A stretch of 64,000 nucleotides of DNA, from the NCBI GenBank assembly GCA_905478335.1, contig CAJQIC010000015.1, positions 1-64,000 of the forward strand, read 5' to 3'. Positions 25,107 through 33,102 of the stretch are shown piece after piece (within the stretch, counting starts at the first letter, position 1; each line of letters opens with the position of its first letter). Position numbers and translations under genes: made by a program. This stretch comes from an uncultured Bacteroidia bacterium. GTDB lineage: Bacteria > Bacteroidota > Bacteroidia > NS11-12g > UBA9320. The notes under the pieces were generated by a model. That model worked only from the letters and a program-made list of their open reading frames with translations, was not told where the DNA came from and searched no databases.

Positions 25107-25920
25107 TGCTCGACTTCAATTTATACACCTCTTTTTTAACCCACTCTGCCCAGCGTTTGTCTGTTTTCTCGTTCGTAAATGTTACTGATTCAATGGGTTT
25201 CCCAAATGTAATACGTATGGTCTTATTCTTTTGTTTGAACAATTCATCAACTAAGTACAGCATTTCGATGTTGATACGCAGTTTTAAAAACCGTCTCAAC
25301 TTAGCTAGTCGATAGAAAAAAGGGCTTAATTGACCATCCAAATGGACTGGAATCACTGGTTTGTTGTGCTTTTTTGCTTGGGTGACAAACGTTTTCTTCC
25401 AATCAAGATCCATAATCTCCCCATCAATTTTACGACTGACCAAACCCGCAGGAAAAATAAATATGGCGTTCTCAGATGCAAATAACGCCTCAACCTCCTT
25501 CAACGCACTTTTTACGTTCGACTTGTGCTTATCTACACCTACAAACAAGCCTTTGAGGTTTTCTAAGGTCAGGAGTATGTCGTTGACAATAAACTTAATG
25601 TCTGTCCGAAACGCACTGAGTACCGAAACCAATGCCATGGCGTCCATTCCACCCAAAGGATGATTCACAACGAAAATAGCTCCTTCTGATTTGGGTATGT
25701 GTTGGGTTCCAGATGTTTCAAGATTTAAACCAAATCTATCCACGATTTCTTGGCAAAAGATTTCATTTTTGAGTGCCTTGTTCTCCTGAATTATGTGGTT
25801 AATCTCCTTTTGATGGAGCACCCTTTTGAGGTAGGCAATTACAAACTTGGGTAGGCGCTTCAAAAGTTTTTCATTTTTTGAAGCAATTATGCGTTCTACG
25901 TCTACAAACTTTTTCTCCAT
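25099..25920 (-). CDS. glsA: PlsC-family O-acyltransferase, GlsA type
   Basis: A 273-residue lysophospholipid-type acyltransferase expected to add the second acyl chain to N-acyl-glycine. The catalytic block reads VVNHPLGGMDAMAL (His87, Asp93), giving H-x5-D instead of the textbook H-x4-D; I recall the same spacing in related Bacteroidota proteins. Later blocks IFIFPAGLVSRKIDG and PVIPVHLDG correspond to the acceptor-binding and Pro motifs. There is no strong transmembrane helix. Co-translated with glsB (8-bp overlap). The locus stands between the oxygen-sensor system and the sugar genes, with divergent transcription toward 26.1 kb. Confidence 0.85.
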   Translation of the reverse strand: MEKKFVDVERIIASKNEKLLKRLPKFVIAYLKRVLHQKEINHIIQENKALKNEIFCQEIVDRFGLNLETSGTQHIPKSEGAIFVVNHPLGGMDAMALVSVLSAFRTDIKFIVNDILLTLENLKGLFVGVDKHKSNVKSALKEVEALFASENAIFIFPAGLVSRKIDGEIMDLDWKKTFVTQAKKHNKPVIPVHLDGQLSPFFYRLAKLRRFLKLRINIEMLYLVDELFKQKNKTIRITFGKPIESVTFTNEKTDKRWAEWVKKEVYKLKSSNG

Positions 25921-26107
25921 AACCGCATGGCGAATTTAAGTGTTTCACCCCTACTATCCATCTATTTGACTGCGTTGTTAGTCACACGATTACCATCGTA
26001 TGTCGTTTAACTTTTGGCCAATCACATCCTTGATGGTTTGTAGTCAAAGTGTCAATCTCACCTCAAATTACTTTGTAGACACAAGACTTTCCACTTCCTT
26101 TGTGTTG

Positions 26108-26683
26108 ATGGACTTCTTTGCACATGAAACCGCTGTTATAGATAGTGGTTGTACAATTGGTGATGGCACTAAAATATGGCATTTCAGCCATGTTATGTCC
26201 AACAGTGTTTTGGGTCAAAATTGCAATATTGGTCAAAACGTAGTCATCAGTCCTGAGGTTGTTTTAGGAAACAACGTTAAGGTTCAAAACAATGTCAGTA
26301 TCTACTCTGGAGTAATATGCGAAGACGATGTATTTCTAGGACCTAGCATGGTATTTACCAATATTATTAATCCAAGAAGTGCTGTTGTGCGAAAAGGCGA
26401 ATATGCTAAAACAACGGTAAAAAAAGGCGCTAGTATTGGCGCCAATGCGACCATAGTTTGCGGAAACGACCTTGGAGAATATTGTTTTATTGGTGCAGGG
26501 ACGGTAATTACAAAAGAAGTACCTCCTTTTGCTTTAATGGTTGGTAATCCTGGTAAACAAATTGGTTGGATGAGCAAATATGGTCATCGATTATCTTTTG
26601 ACGACAACGGCATTGCAACATGTCCGGAAGGTGGAGAATCATACAAGTTAGAATCAAACAAGGTTAAGTGTTTAGATGAGTAA
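26108..26683 (+). CDS. Left-handed beta-helix N-acetyltransferase (WbpD/WlbB-like)
   Basis: About 191 residues, made of hexapeptide repeats (DGTKIWHFSHVM, GQNCNIGQNVVI, VKVQNNVSIYSGV, KKGASIGANATI). It closely resembles the acetyltransferases that acetylate the 3-amino group of UDP-2-acetamido-3-amino sugars in O-antigen synthesis. The KIWHFSHV and NNVSIYSG segments are typical. The C-terminal extension has CPEGGESYKLESNKVKC, a common tail of this group. The start is ATG 26108, where the family fold begins; an earlier frame opening at 26000 is probably not used. galE overlaps its last 8 bp. Confidence 0.85.
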   Translation: MDFFAHETAVIDSGCTIGDGTKIWHFSHVMSNSVLGQNCNIGQNVVISPEVVLGNNVKVQNNVSIYSGVICEDDVFLGPSMVFTNIINPRSAVVRKGEYAKTTVKKGASIGANATIVCGNDLGEYCFIGAGTVITKEVPPFALMVGNPGKQIGWMSKYGHRLSFDDNGIATCPEGGESYKLESNKVKCLDE

Positions 26684-27677
26684 AATATTAGTTACTGGAG
26701 GTTTAGGGTACATCGGAAGTCATACTGTTGTAGAGCTTCAAAATGTAAATGCAGAAGTTGTCGTTGTAGATAACCTGGCCAATACGACTTTGGATGTAGC
26801 TGGCCGCATTCAAAAAATTACTGGGAAACCAGTGACTTTTTACCAAGTGGACGTTTGCGACACACCCGCTTTGGAAGAAGTCTTTGAAAAAGAAGATATT
26901 TCAGGCGTTATTCATTTTGCCGCTTATAAGGCAGTTGGAGAATCTGTTGAAAAACCTGTTGCCTATTACCAGAACAACGTTTCTGGTTTAATATCACTGT
27001 TGCACTGCGTCAAGAAGTATAAAACCAAATCCTTGGTATTTTCTTCATCGTGCACGGTATATGGCGACACCAAAGAAAGTCCAATTACAGAAAATCATCC
27101 TATTGTTGAGGCGATATCGCCATACGGAACAACAAAAATATTAGGAGAAGAAATTCTTACTGACTTCACTAAATTCTGTGACACCAAGGTTGTTTGTTTA
27201 CGCTACTTTAATCCTGTTGGTGCTCACAAATCTGCATTGATTGGAGAGCTTCCATTAGGTGTTCCAAGCAATTTGATCCCTTATGTCACGCAAACTGCGG
27301 CAGGCATAAGAGAACAACTGACCATATTCGGAAATGATTACGATACGCCAGATGGCACAAACATCAGAGACTTTATACATGTTGTAGACCTTGCAAAAGC
27401 ACACGTAAAGGCGGTTGATTATGCAACCTCAAATCCAATATCTTTAGATGTATTTAATTTGGGTACGGGTGTTGGACAATCGGTTAAGGAAGTGGTAGAG
27501 ACCTTCGAACGTGTTAACGACCTGAAATTAAATTACACTTATGGTCCACGACGACAAGGTGATGTCGAGCAAATTTGGGCTGATGCTTCAAAAGCTAAAA
27601 ACGTATTGGGTTGGGAAACAGAAATAGAACTTGATGAAATGATGCGTTCTGCTTGGGCCTGGCAACAAACCTTGTAA
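26676..27677 (+). CDS. galE: UDP-glucose 4-epimerase
   Basis: A 333-residue extended short-chain dehydrogenase that interconverts UDP-glucose and UDP-galactose. The NAD-binding motif GGLGYIGSH is at the N-terminus. The catalytic Ser-x-Tyr-x3-Lys region is seen as SSSCTVYG and SPYGTTKILGEE, and the substrate segment as RYFNPVGAHKSALIGE, all GalE hallmarks. It overlaps the acetyltransferase gene by 8 bp, so both belong to one sugar-nucleotide operon for surface polysaccharide. Its stop is 1 bp from the stop of the convergent UbiA-like gene. Confidence 0.95.
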   Translation: MSKILVTGGLGYIGSHTVVELQNVNAEVVVVDNLANTTLDVAGRIQKITGKPVTFYQVDVCDTPALEEVFEKEDISGVIHFAAYKAVGESVEKPVAYYQNNVSGLISLLHCVKKYKTKSLVFSSSCTVYGDTKESPITENHPIVEAISPYGTTKILGEEILTDFTKFCDTKVVCLRYFNPVGAHKSALIGELPLGVPSNLIPYVTQTAAGIREQLTIFGNDYDTPDGTNIRDFIHVVDLAKAHVKAVDYATSNPISLDVFNLGTGVGQSVKEVVETFERVNDLKLNYTYGPRRQGDVEQIWADASKAKNVLGWETEIELDEMMRSAWAWQQTL

Positions 27678-27678
27678 C

Positions 27679-28569
27679 CTAAAAGAAACTTGTTTGTTGA
27701 AATAGCAACCAAACAAGACCCGGCACTATAAAAATAAAATCGCCCCAAAATCGGTACTTCTCATCTTCTGCAAATCGATCCTCTTGAATATAGATCACCA
27801 ACAGGATATTGAACATAATAAGCAACGCTATGCTTATGGGTAGCTTGATTGGACTAACAATGAAAAACGTCCAAATGGTAAAGCAAATAAAAGCGCTTGC
27901 CAAGGCATACATGATTATTCCCCTTGTACGCTCTATACCCCATTGCGTTGCCGCAGATTCTAAGCTGTTTTTTGTGTCGTTTGCATAGTCGTGATAAGAA
28001 AAAATAAGCAGGTTGGTGAAGTTTACAAGCGTCAAAGAAAGCACCATGAGTAAACCCTCTCCATTGAATTTCATGTCTCCGGCAACACCAGGCAAAACAA
28101 CCATGCCACAAGCCACAATTACAGCAACCATCAGTTCTTTTGGAATGGTAATGTTAATGACCTTCAGAAAATGTACAACTAAAAAATATGCCAACACACT
28201 CAACGCCAGTGCTATTCCTGCTTTTAACAGAATAGGTGGCAAAAACACCAATGCGATATACGCGTTAAAAATGGAAAGTGCGGCGAGGGTTGGAAGGATT
28301 GTTTTTCGGTATTTGTAATGTATATAATGTCGTATGGAAACCGATTGCTCCTTTTGCTTCATCCCATCTAACACATGATCAAGGGTATAAATTATCCAAA
28401 TGGTAGAGGCCAGCAACCAATAAAACGAAAAGCCCAATTGGGCCTTATAGATTTGTCCAAAGAAATACGAAGTGGACACAGAGCCAGCGACTACAAGGAC
28501 GCTAAAACAATTAATAAATTCTACTATTTCTAAATCTGAAATGCGCAGGTTGCGGCTGTCGGAAGACAT
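27679..28569 (-). CDS. UbiA-like membrane prenyltransferase
   Basis: A 296-residue protein with eight or nine transmembrane helices. The UbiA superfamily has two Asp-rich loops that bind prenyl diphosphate through magnesium. Here these appear as YTLDHVLDGMK (about 60-70) and SYHDYANDTKNS (about 190-200). Both are present but shorter in Asp than the NDxxDxxxD form, so substrate and activity are uncertain. Quinone or lipid modification is the usual role. It lies just downstream of the NifU/Mrp genes on the same strand (4 bp after the NifU stop) and may be in their operon. Confidence 0.65.
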   Translation of the reverse strand: MSSDSRNLRISDLEIVEFINCFSVLVVAGSVSTSYFFGQIYKAQLGFSFYWLLASTIWIIYTLDHVLDGMKQKEQSVSIRHYIHYKYRKTILPTLAALSIFNAYIALVFLPPILLKAGIALALSVLAYFLVVHFLKVINITIPKELMVAVIVACGMVVLPGVAGDMKFNGEGLLMVLSLTLVNFTNLLIFSYHDYANDTKNSLESAATQWGIERTRGIIMYALASAFICFTIWTFFIVSPIKLPISIALLIMFNILLVIYIQEDRFAEDEKYRFWGDFIFIVPGLVWLLFQQTSFF

Positions 28570-28573
28570 AGGG

Positions 28574-28807
28574 TTATGCCTCTGCTACGACTTCTTTTAC
28601 CTCAGGGTAAATACGACGAATACTCTCTTCAATACCAGCCTTCATTGTGATATGACTTATTTCACAACTACTGCATGCCCCTAATAAACGTAGTTTTACA
28701 ACATCATCGTCAACGCTAATTAACTCAACATCTCCGCCATCGGCTTTTAAAAAGGGTCTTATGTTATTAAGCGCCTCTTCAATTTTAGCTTGTATTTCGT
28801 TATTCAC
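28574..28807 (-). CDS. NifU C-terminal-domain iron-sulfur protein
   Basis: A short NifU-like scaffold or carrier, about 77 residues from the GTG at 28807. It begins NNEIQAKIEEALNNIRPFLKADGG, the usual opening of the domain. The cluster ligands are the two Cys of GACSSCEIS. It probably holds a [4Fe-4S] or [2Fe-2S] cluster shared between subunits. A longer reading from 28858 would overlap the mrp gene and adds residues foreign to the family. It follows mrp by 28 bp and is likely co-transcribed, making an iron-sulfur delivery pair. Confidence 0.88.
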   Translation of the reverse strand: MNNEIQAKIEEALNNIRPFLKADGGDVELISVDDDVVKLRLLGACSSCEISHITMKAGIEESIRRIYPEVKEVVAEA

Positions 28808-28835
28808 GATTACTTTATTATAGTTCGAAGTTACG

Positions 28836-29897
28836 TTAATTTGATAAACTGGCAACACCGTTTGTTATGGCCACTTGACGCGCTAATTCTCCGGCCAATT
28901 CATCATACGCCGCCTTGACTGTTTCCGTTTTTTGAATAGCGGTACCGCTGTCTCCAGAAGTACGAATCGATTCTACCAAAGGAATCTGACCCAATAGAGG
29001 CAAATTAAACTGCTCGGCTAACGCTTTCCCGCCATCCTTACCAAACAGATAGTAACGTTTATCTGGTTGATCTTCTGGACTGAAATAACTCATGTTTTCG
29101 ACGATGCCGAACACAGGTACATTTATGTTCGGGTTTAGGAACATATTGACGGCCTTTTTGCAGTCGGCTAAAGCCACTGATTGAGGCGTAGTCACAATTA
29201 CCGAACCACTCACAGGAACTTGTTTGGCAATCGTTAAATGGATGTCTCCAGTGCCTGGAGGTAAATCCAATATTAAATAATCCAAATCTCCCCAATTCAC
29301 ATCTGTTGTGAACTGCTTTATTGCAGAAGACGCCATTGGCCCTCGCCAAACGATGGCCTGATTTTCATCCACCAAAAAACCAATAGAAATTACCTTAATT
29401 CCGTCTTTGACCAATGGTTCCATTTTGCCATCAACTTGACCCGGTTTTTGGCCCTGTAAGCCAAACATGGTAGGCATACTTGGCCCGTAGATATCTGCAT
29501 CTAAAATACCAACAGAAGCTCCAGTATCGGACAAACTGCGCGCCAAATTAACAGCAACCGTAGATTTACCTACTCCACCTTTTCCACTTGCCACAGCAAT
29601 TATGTTTTTGACACCAGGCAACACATCTTTTTCTTCTCGTGTCGTAGTGACTCTACTGGTCATGTTAGGCGTGACTTGTAAATCTTTAGAAACAAAATGT
29701 TGAACAGCATTTACACAGGCATTTTGAATCATATCCTTCATTGGACATGCTGGCGTGGTTAGCTCCACATCAAACTGAACGCTGTTGTCTTCAATCTGTA
29801 TATTCTTTATCATGTTTAGAGTGACCAAATCCTTTTTCAAATCTGGATCATCAACATGACTTAATGCCTTTAATATGGCCTCTTCTGTAACACTCAT
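28836..29897 (-). CDS. Mrp/ApbC-type iron-sulfur carrier ATPase
   Basis: A 353-residue P-loop ATPase with an N-terminal MIP18/DUF59 domain (1-75, including TTPACPMKDMI) and the deviant Walker A GKGGVGKS at 105-112. Later landmarks are DADIYGPSMPTMFG, DLPPGTGDIHL and the ENMSYF block. Mrp proteins donate iron-sulfur clusters to apo-proteins. The segment after ENMSYF reads SPEDQPDKRYYLFGKDGG and lacks the CxxC that holds the bridging cluster in Escherichia coli Mrp; I recall this being usual in Bacteroidota. The adjacent NifU-domain protein offers a CxxC. Its ATG overlaps the stop of the upstream small membrane gene. Confidence 0.92.
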   Translation of the reverse strand: MSVTEEAILKALSHVDDPDLKKDLVTLNMIKNIQIEDNSVQFDVELTTPACPMKDMIQNACVNAVQHFVSKDLQVTPNMTSRVTTTREEKDVLPGVKNIIAVASGKGGVGKSTVAVNLARSLSDTGASVGILDADIYGPSMPTMFGLQGQKPGQVDGKMEPLVKDGIKVISIGFLVDENQAIVWRGPMASSAIKQFTTDVNWGDLDYLILDLPPGTGDIHLTIAKQVPVSGSVIVTTPQSVALADCKKAVNMFLNPNINVPVFGIVENMSYFSPEDQPDKRYYLFGKDGGKALAEQFNLPLLGQIPLVESIRTSGDSGTAIQKTETVKAAYDELAGELARQVAITNGVASLSN

Positions 29898-30202
29898 TTT
29901 GTAGGTTTTTTACCAATCATTCTCAGGTTCATTTTCTTTATGAACCACCAAAAGAACTTCCCTTCTCTAAAAATAGTCCCAATAACAAACAACATAATTT
30001 GATAGATGAAATAGATGGACACCCACTTCACAATTATTGCCAGAATTTTGTGATCTATGTCAACGTTAAATGCGCTATATAGTGCCTTTCGAACAAATAG
30101 CGTGGTGCTCCCTGTTATTGCAAATACGACAAATATGATCACCATCCTTCGATCGGTTTCAATTCCCCATTTTGCCTTCAGACGTTCCCAATACTTTTTC
30201 AC
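29894..30202 (-). CDS. Small membrane protein, two helices
   Basis: A 102-residue protein with two hydrophobic helices (about 20-42 and 55-80), flanked by basic ends (KKYWERLKAKWG at the start and KKMNLRMIGKKPTK at the end). It resembles a short Bacteroidota family that databases call DUF6787, although I cannot confirm this. The start is GTG 30202. Its stop overlaps the mrp ATG (ATGA), so it is translationally coupled to the iron-sulfur ATPase. Function unknown. Confidence 0.7.
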   Translation of the reverse strand: MKKYWERLKAKWGIETDRRMVIIFVVFAITGSTTLFVRKALYSAFNVDIDHKILAIIVKWVSIYFIYQIMLFVIGTIFREGKFFWWFIKKMNLRMIGKKPTK

Positions 30203-30311
30203 TCCGCGAAATTAAGTTTGTTCCTAGTATAAACAGTAATGACGGGAATTAGTTTCGGTCCAAAATGACTTCTGAGTCAAAGTTTAACTTCTTTTGTACT
30301 TTTCCGTCGAA

Positions 30312-32261
30312 ATGAAGAAAAAGTATCTCCTGTACGCAATCCCTTTAGTCTTGTTATGCAGTATTTGGGTATATTTTCAATTTAACCAATCTAAGGTCCT
30401 TAGTGGCTTCAAGCTAATACCAGACAATGCCTTGTATGTTCTGGAAACGAAAGACCCGATATCCAATTGGACAGCTTTTAGTCAAACTGAAATCTGGCAA
30501 ATTCTTAAATACCATCCCGTGATGGCTGATTTAACGGATGACGCGGATTATCTAGACACACTCATTTCTGATAATCGTAAAATATTTGAATGGTTTGATA
30601 ACACAAGCCTTTTGATCTCTGCTCATAATACAAGCGCCAAAGATTATGACTTTCTTTTTGTTGTTGGTGTAAGTCCAAAAGCTAAAAAGTCCTTACTTCT
30701 GCCTGGGTTGAAACAGGTCTTAAAGTCCTCCGGCTTTACGACATCCGAATTGGCTATCGAAACAGAAACAGTACTAAAAGCTGCGGATAACTCCGGGGAA
30801 TCTATATTCTTCGCTCATGTCGACAACCAATTGCTGTGTTCTTATTCAAAAAGCATCTTATCACAATCTTTGCATACCAGGGTTTCAAACCAATCGGTTG
30901 AGGCCACAATACAATTTGAATCCACGTTTCAATCCGTTTCTAAAAACGGCCTGTGCCGATTCTATTTGCCATTCAATCAAATTCAAAATTTACTGAACTG
31001 CTATTTCGAGGATGACTTAAGTGGTTTAACGACTATTACCAAGCAACTACAATCCAGCAGCTTCGATTTTACGGTCGATTCTGACTATTGGCAGGTTCAA
31101 GGTTATACAGCTATTGATAGTGCTCAAAGTTCTTATGTTAAGGCTTTCACGCAATCAGGGGAAAGTATCAATGAAGTTGGCACGGTATTGTCTAACAGAA
31201 CAGCTTGGTCGATGAGTCTCAACTTTGAATCTTTTGTCTCATTGAAATCGAATCTTGACTTGTATTTAAAACAAGAATCATCGTACGCGCAATACACGAA
31301 ACAAATATCTCAACTGGAAACATTGCTAGGCGTTTCAGTTGAAAGGTATCTGCTCGATTGGATAGGGAATGAAATATCAATAGCCCAATTGCGCAAGAAC
31401 TTGGATTATAATAAAAAAGAAAATGCAGTCGTGTTGATTAAAACGAAAGACATAACTGTTGCTAAAGAAAGACTCCATTTTGTGTCTGAACAAGTAAAGA
31501 AAAGGACTCCAGCACTATTCAAGCAGATTGACTATCGAAATTACAGGATCGAGTATTTGGAAATTAAAGGCTTCTTCAAACTACTATTCGGAAACAAGTT
31601 TAACACCATAACCAAACCCTATTACACCATTCTTAAAGATTATGTTGTGTTTTCGAACAGTCCATACACACTTATCGGGCTCATTGAAGATTACGAAAAT
31701 CAACGTTGCTTAGAAACGACTACAAATTACCAGAACTACACCGATCAACATGACAAAAGCAGTGTCAACGTATATGTTTCTGTTCCTAACTTATACCCAG
31801 TACTCTATCCTCTTGCCGACTCGAAATCTAAAAAATCCCTACGGGAGAGCAAATCATACTTTGACGCTTTTGAAAGTTTTGGATTAAACTTAAAAGGTAA
31901 TGGCGAAGGATTTAGGACAATCGCTACACTTCTTAAAGCCTCTGAACCTGAAATTGCAACAACCATCGAGGAAAATGAGTTTGAAAAACTCTATCGATTG
32001 TATGCTTCTGAACGTGACATCAACAGTTCAAAATTTGTGCTAGAATGGATTGAAGATGGCATGTATAAAAAACAATTTCCTGGATCGGACAAACTGCAAA
32101 TTAAGGCCGATACAAAGCAAGGCGTGTTGCATGGTTCGTATATCGAATACTACCAAAATGGAAGTAAGCGCATAACGGGCAAATACAAAATGGGGCGCAA
32201 AAAAGGAACCTGGAAAACCTTCGACAAGGCTGGTGCGCTATTAGAAAAAAAACGCTATTAA
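30312..32261 (+). CDS. Membrane-anchored DUF3352-like protein with YwqK-type tail
   Basis: A protein of about 649 residues. One N-terminal hydrophobic segment (residues 4-22) serves as signal or anchor. The long middle part has the alternating alpha/beta look of the Bacteroidota DUF3352-like family (PDNALYVLETKDPISNWTAF). The last 45 residues contain MORN/YwqK-type repeats, GVLHGSYIEYYQNGSKRI and GKYKMGRKKGTWKTF, which are also found in YwqK-like antitoxins. I do not recognise a catalytic site, and function is unknown. The start is ATG 30312. The gene is divergent from the mrp operon and convergent with the DUF4197 gene. Confidence 0.75.
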   Translation: MKKKYLLYAIPLVLLCSIWVYFQFNQSKVLSGFKLIPDNALYVLETKDPISNWTAFSQTEIWQILKYHPVMADLTDDADYLDTLISDNRKIFEWFDNTSLLISAHNTSAKDYDFLFVVGVSPKAKKSLLLPGLKQVLKSSGFTTSELAIETETVLKAADNSGESIFFAHVDNQLLCSYSKSILSQSLHTRVSNQSVEATIQFESTFQSVSKNGLCRFYLPFNQIQNLLNCYFEDDLSGLTTITKQLQSSSFDFTVDSDYWQVQGYTAIDSAQSSYVKAFTQSGESINEVGTVLSNRTAWSMSLNFESFVSLKSNLDLYLKQESSYAQYTKQISQLETLLGVSVERYLLDWIGNEISIAQLRKNLDYNKKENAVVLIKTKDITVAKERLHFVSEQVKKRTPALFKQIDYRNYRIEYLEIKGFFKLLFGNKFNTITKPYYTILKDYVVFSNSPYTLIGLIEDYENQRCLETTTNYQNYTDQHDKSSVNVYVSVPNLYPVLYPLADSKSKKSLRESKSYFDAFESFGLNLKGNGEGFRTIATLLKASEPEIATTIEENEFEKLYRLYASERDINSSKFVLEWIEDGMYKKQFPGSDKLQIKADTKQGVLHGSYIEYYQNGSKRITGKYKMGRKKGTWKTFDKAGALLEKKRY

Positions 32262-32263
32262 AA

Positions 32264-32294
32264 AAGGTGCGATTCGCAAAGCGAATCGCACCTT
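32264..32294 (-). terminator. Terminator between convergent genes
   Basis: A perfect 14-bp stem, AAGGTGCGATTCGC (32264-32277) and GCGAATCGCACCTT (32281-32294), with a 3-base loop. Read on the minus strand the stem runs into TTTTTT, so it ends the DUF4197 transcript well. On the plus strand the T-run is weak, but the stem may still help. Confidence 0.85.
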
Positions 32295-32309
32295 CCGACA
32301 ATGTCTTTA

Positions 32310-33047
32310 TTACTTGTTTGAATCCGCGTAGGCAAAAACCTTTTTAAGGATCTCTGTTGTCCGTTCTACAGGGTTTGACCGTATCTTGTCTTCTTGACTT
32401 TTAATCTCTGAGAACAACGCCGTCATAGCGTTTTCAGTTACATATTCGTTTAAGTCTGTTGTAACACTTTTCCCTGTGACAACGTTATACCCCTTTGATA
32501 CAGGCGTCCAAATGTCATTGGCGTTTACTTTGTCTAATGAACTTTTGATTACGGGTAAAAACTTCTCTTTAAGCTGCGCACTTGTTGCACTTTTCAAATA
32601 GTTGGTTGCAGCACCGTCACCACCGGTTACAATATTGATTGCGTCCTTAATTGTCATTTGCTTAATGGCATTGACAAATATGGGTTTGGCTTCAGCCATG
32701 GCACCTTCAGCTCCTCTGTTCATGGCCGTCACCAAATTATCTAAGTGTTTTCCGGCAATTAAATTAGCGGCAACGTTACCTCTAATCTTTTGTTCAACGT
32801 CTCGTACCTCTTTAGGCATCAAAATTTTGTACGCCGCATTCTTCAAGAACCCATCTGTCTTTCCAAGAAAATCAGTCCCGCTGCCTACTCCCTTTGTTAA
32901 TGCTTGTTTCAAGCCATCAGCAGCTTCTCCTTCTGTTATGCCACCAGTTTCACTTAATACCTCATTTGCAGTACCGAGAACTTGTAACAAAGAATCACAA
33001 GACGTAAGGGTGATGGTTAACCCTAAAATTAGACTCCACTTTTTCAT
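32310..33047 (-). CDS. DUF4197 lipoprotein
   Basis: A 245-residue exported protein with lipobox TSCDS (Cys17). The mature part matches the DUF4197 pattern: GLKQALTKGVGSGTDFLGK, LMPKEVRDVEQKIR, then NRGAEGAMAEAKPIFVNAIKQMT and a C-terminal ALFSEIKSQEDKIRSNP. It is predicted to be all alpha-helical. The family is common in Gram-negative bacteria, but its function is not known to me. It appears to be a single-gene unit with a terminator directly downstream; the GH3 fusion gene lies about 55 bp upstream on the same strand. Confidence 0.88.
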   Translation of the reverse strand: MKKWSLILGLTITLTSCDSLLQVLGTANEVLSETGGITEGEAADGLKQALTKGVGSGTDFLGKTDGFLKNAAYKILMPKEVRDVEQKIRGNVAANLIAGKHLDNLVTAMNRGAEGAMAEAKPIFVNAIKQMTIKDAINIVTGGDGAATNYLKSATSAQLKEKFLPVIKSSLDKVNANDIWTPVSKGYNVVTGKSVTTDLNEYVTENAMTALFSEIKSQEDKIRSNPVERTTEILKKVFAYADSNK

Positions 33048-33102
33048 TTAAATCTTTTTTGAATTATACAATTGGACTGACGACGACGTCAAAAGTACTG
33101 AA

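Noticed and set aside
30266-30279. TGACT-TCTG-AGTCA dyad upstream of the DUF3352-like gene
   Set aside because: Considered as a second site for the REC-CRP regulator, but the TGA to TCA spacing is 8, not 6, and the arms differ from the 21.47 kb site.
32138-32255. YwqK-type repeats as evidence of a toxin-antitoxin system
   Set aside because: The repeats are a tail on a large envelope protein. No toxin gene is adjacent, and such repeats are common in other contexts.
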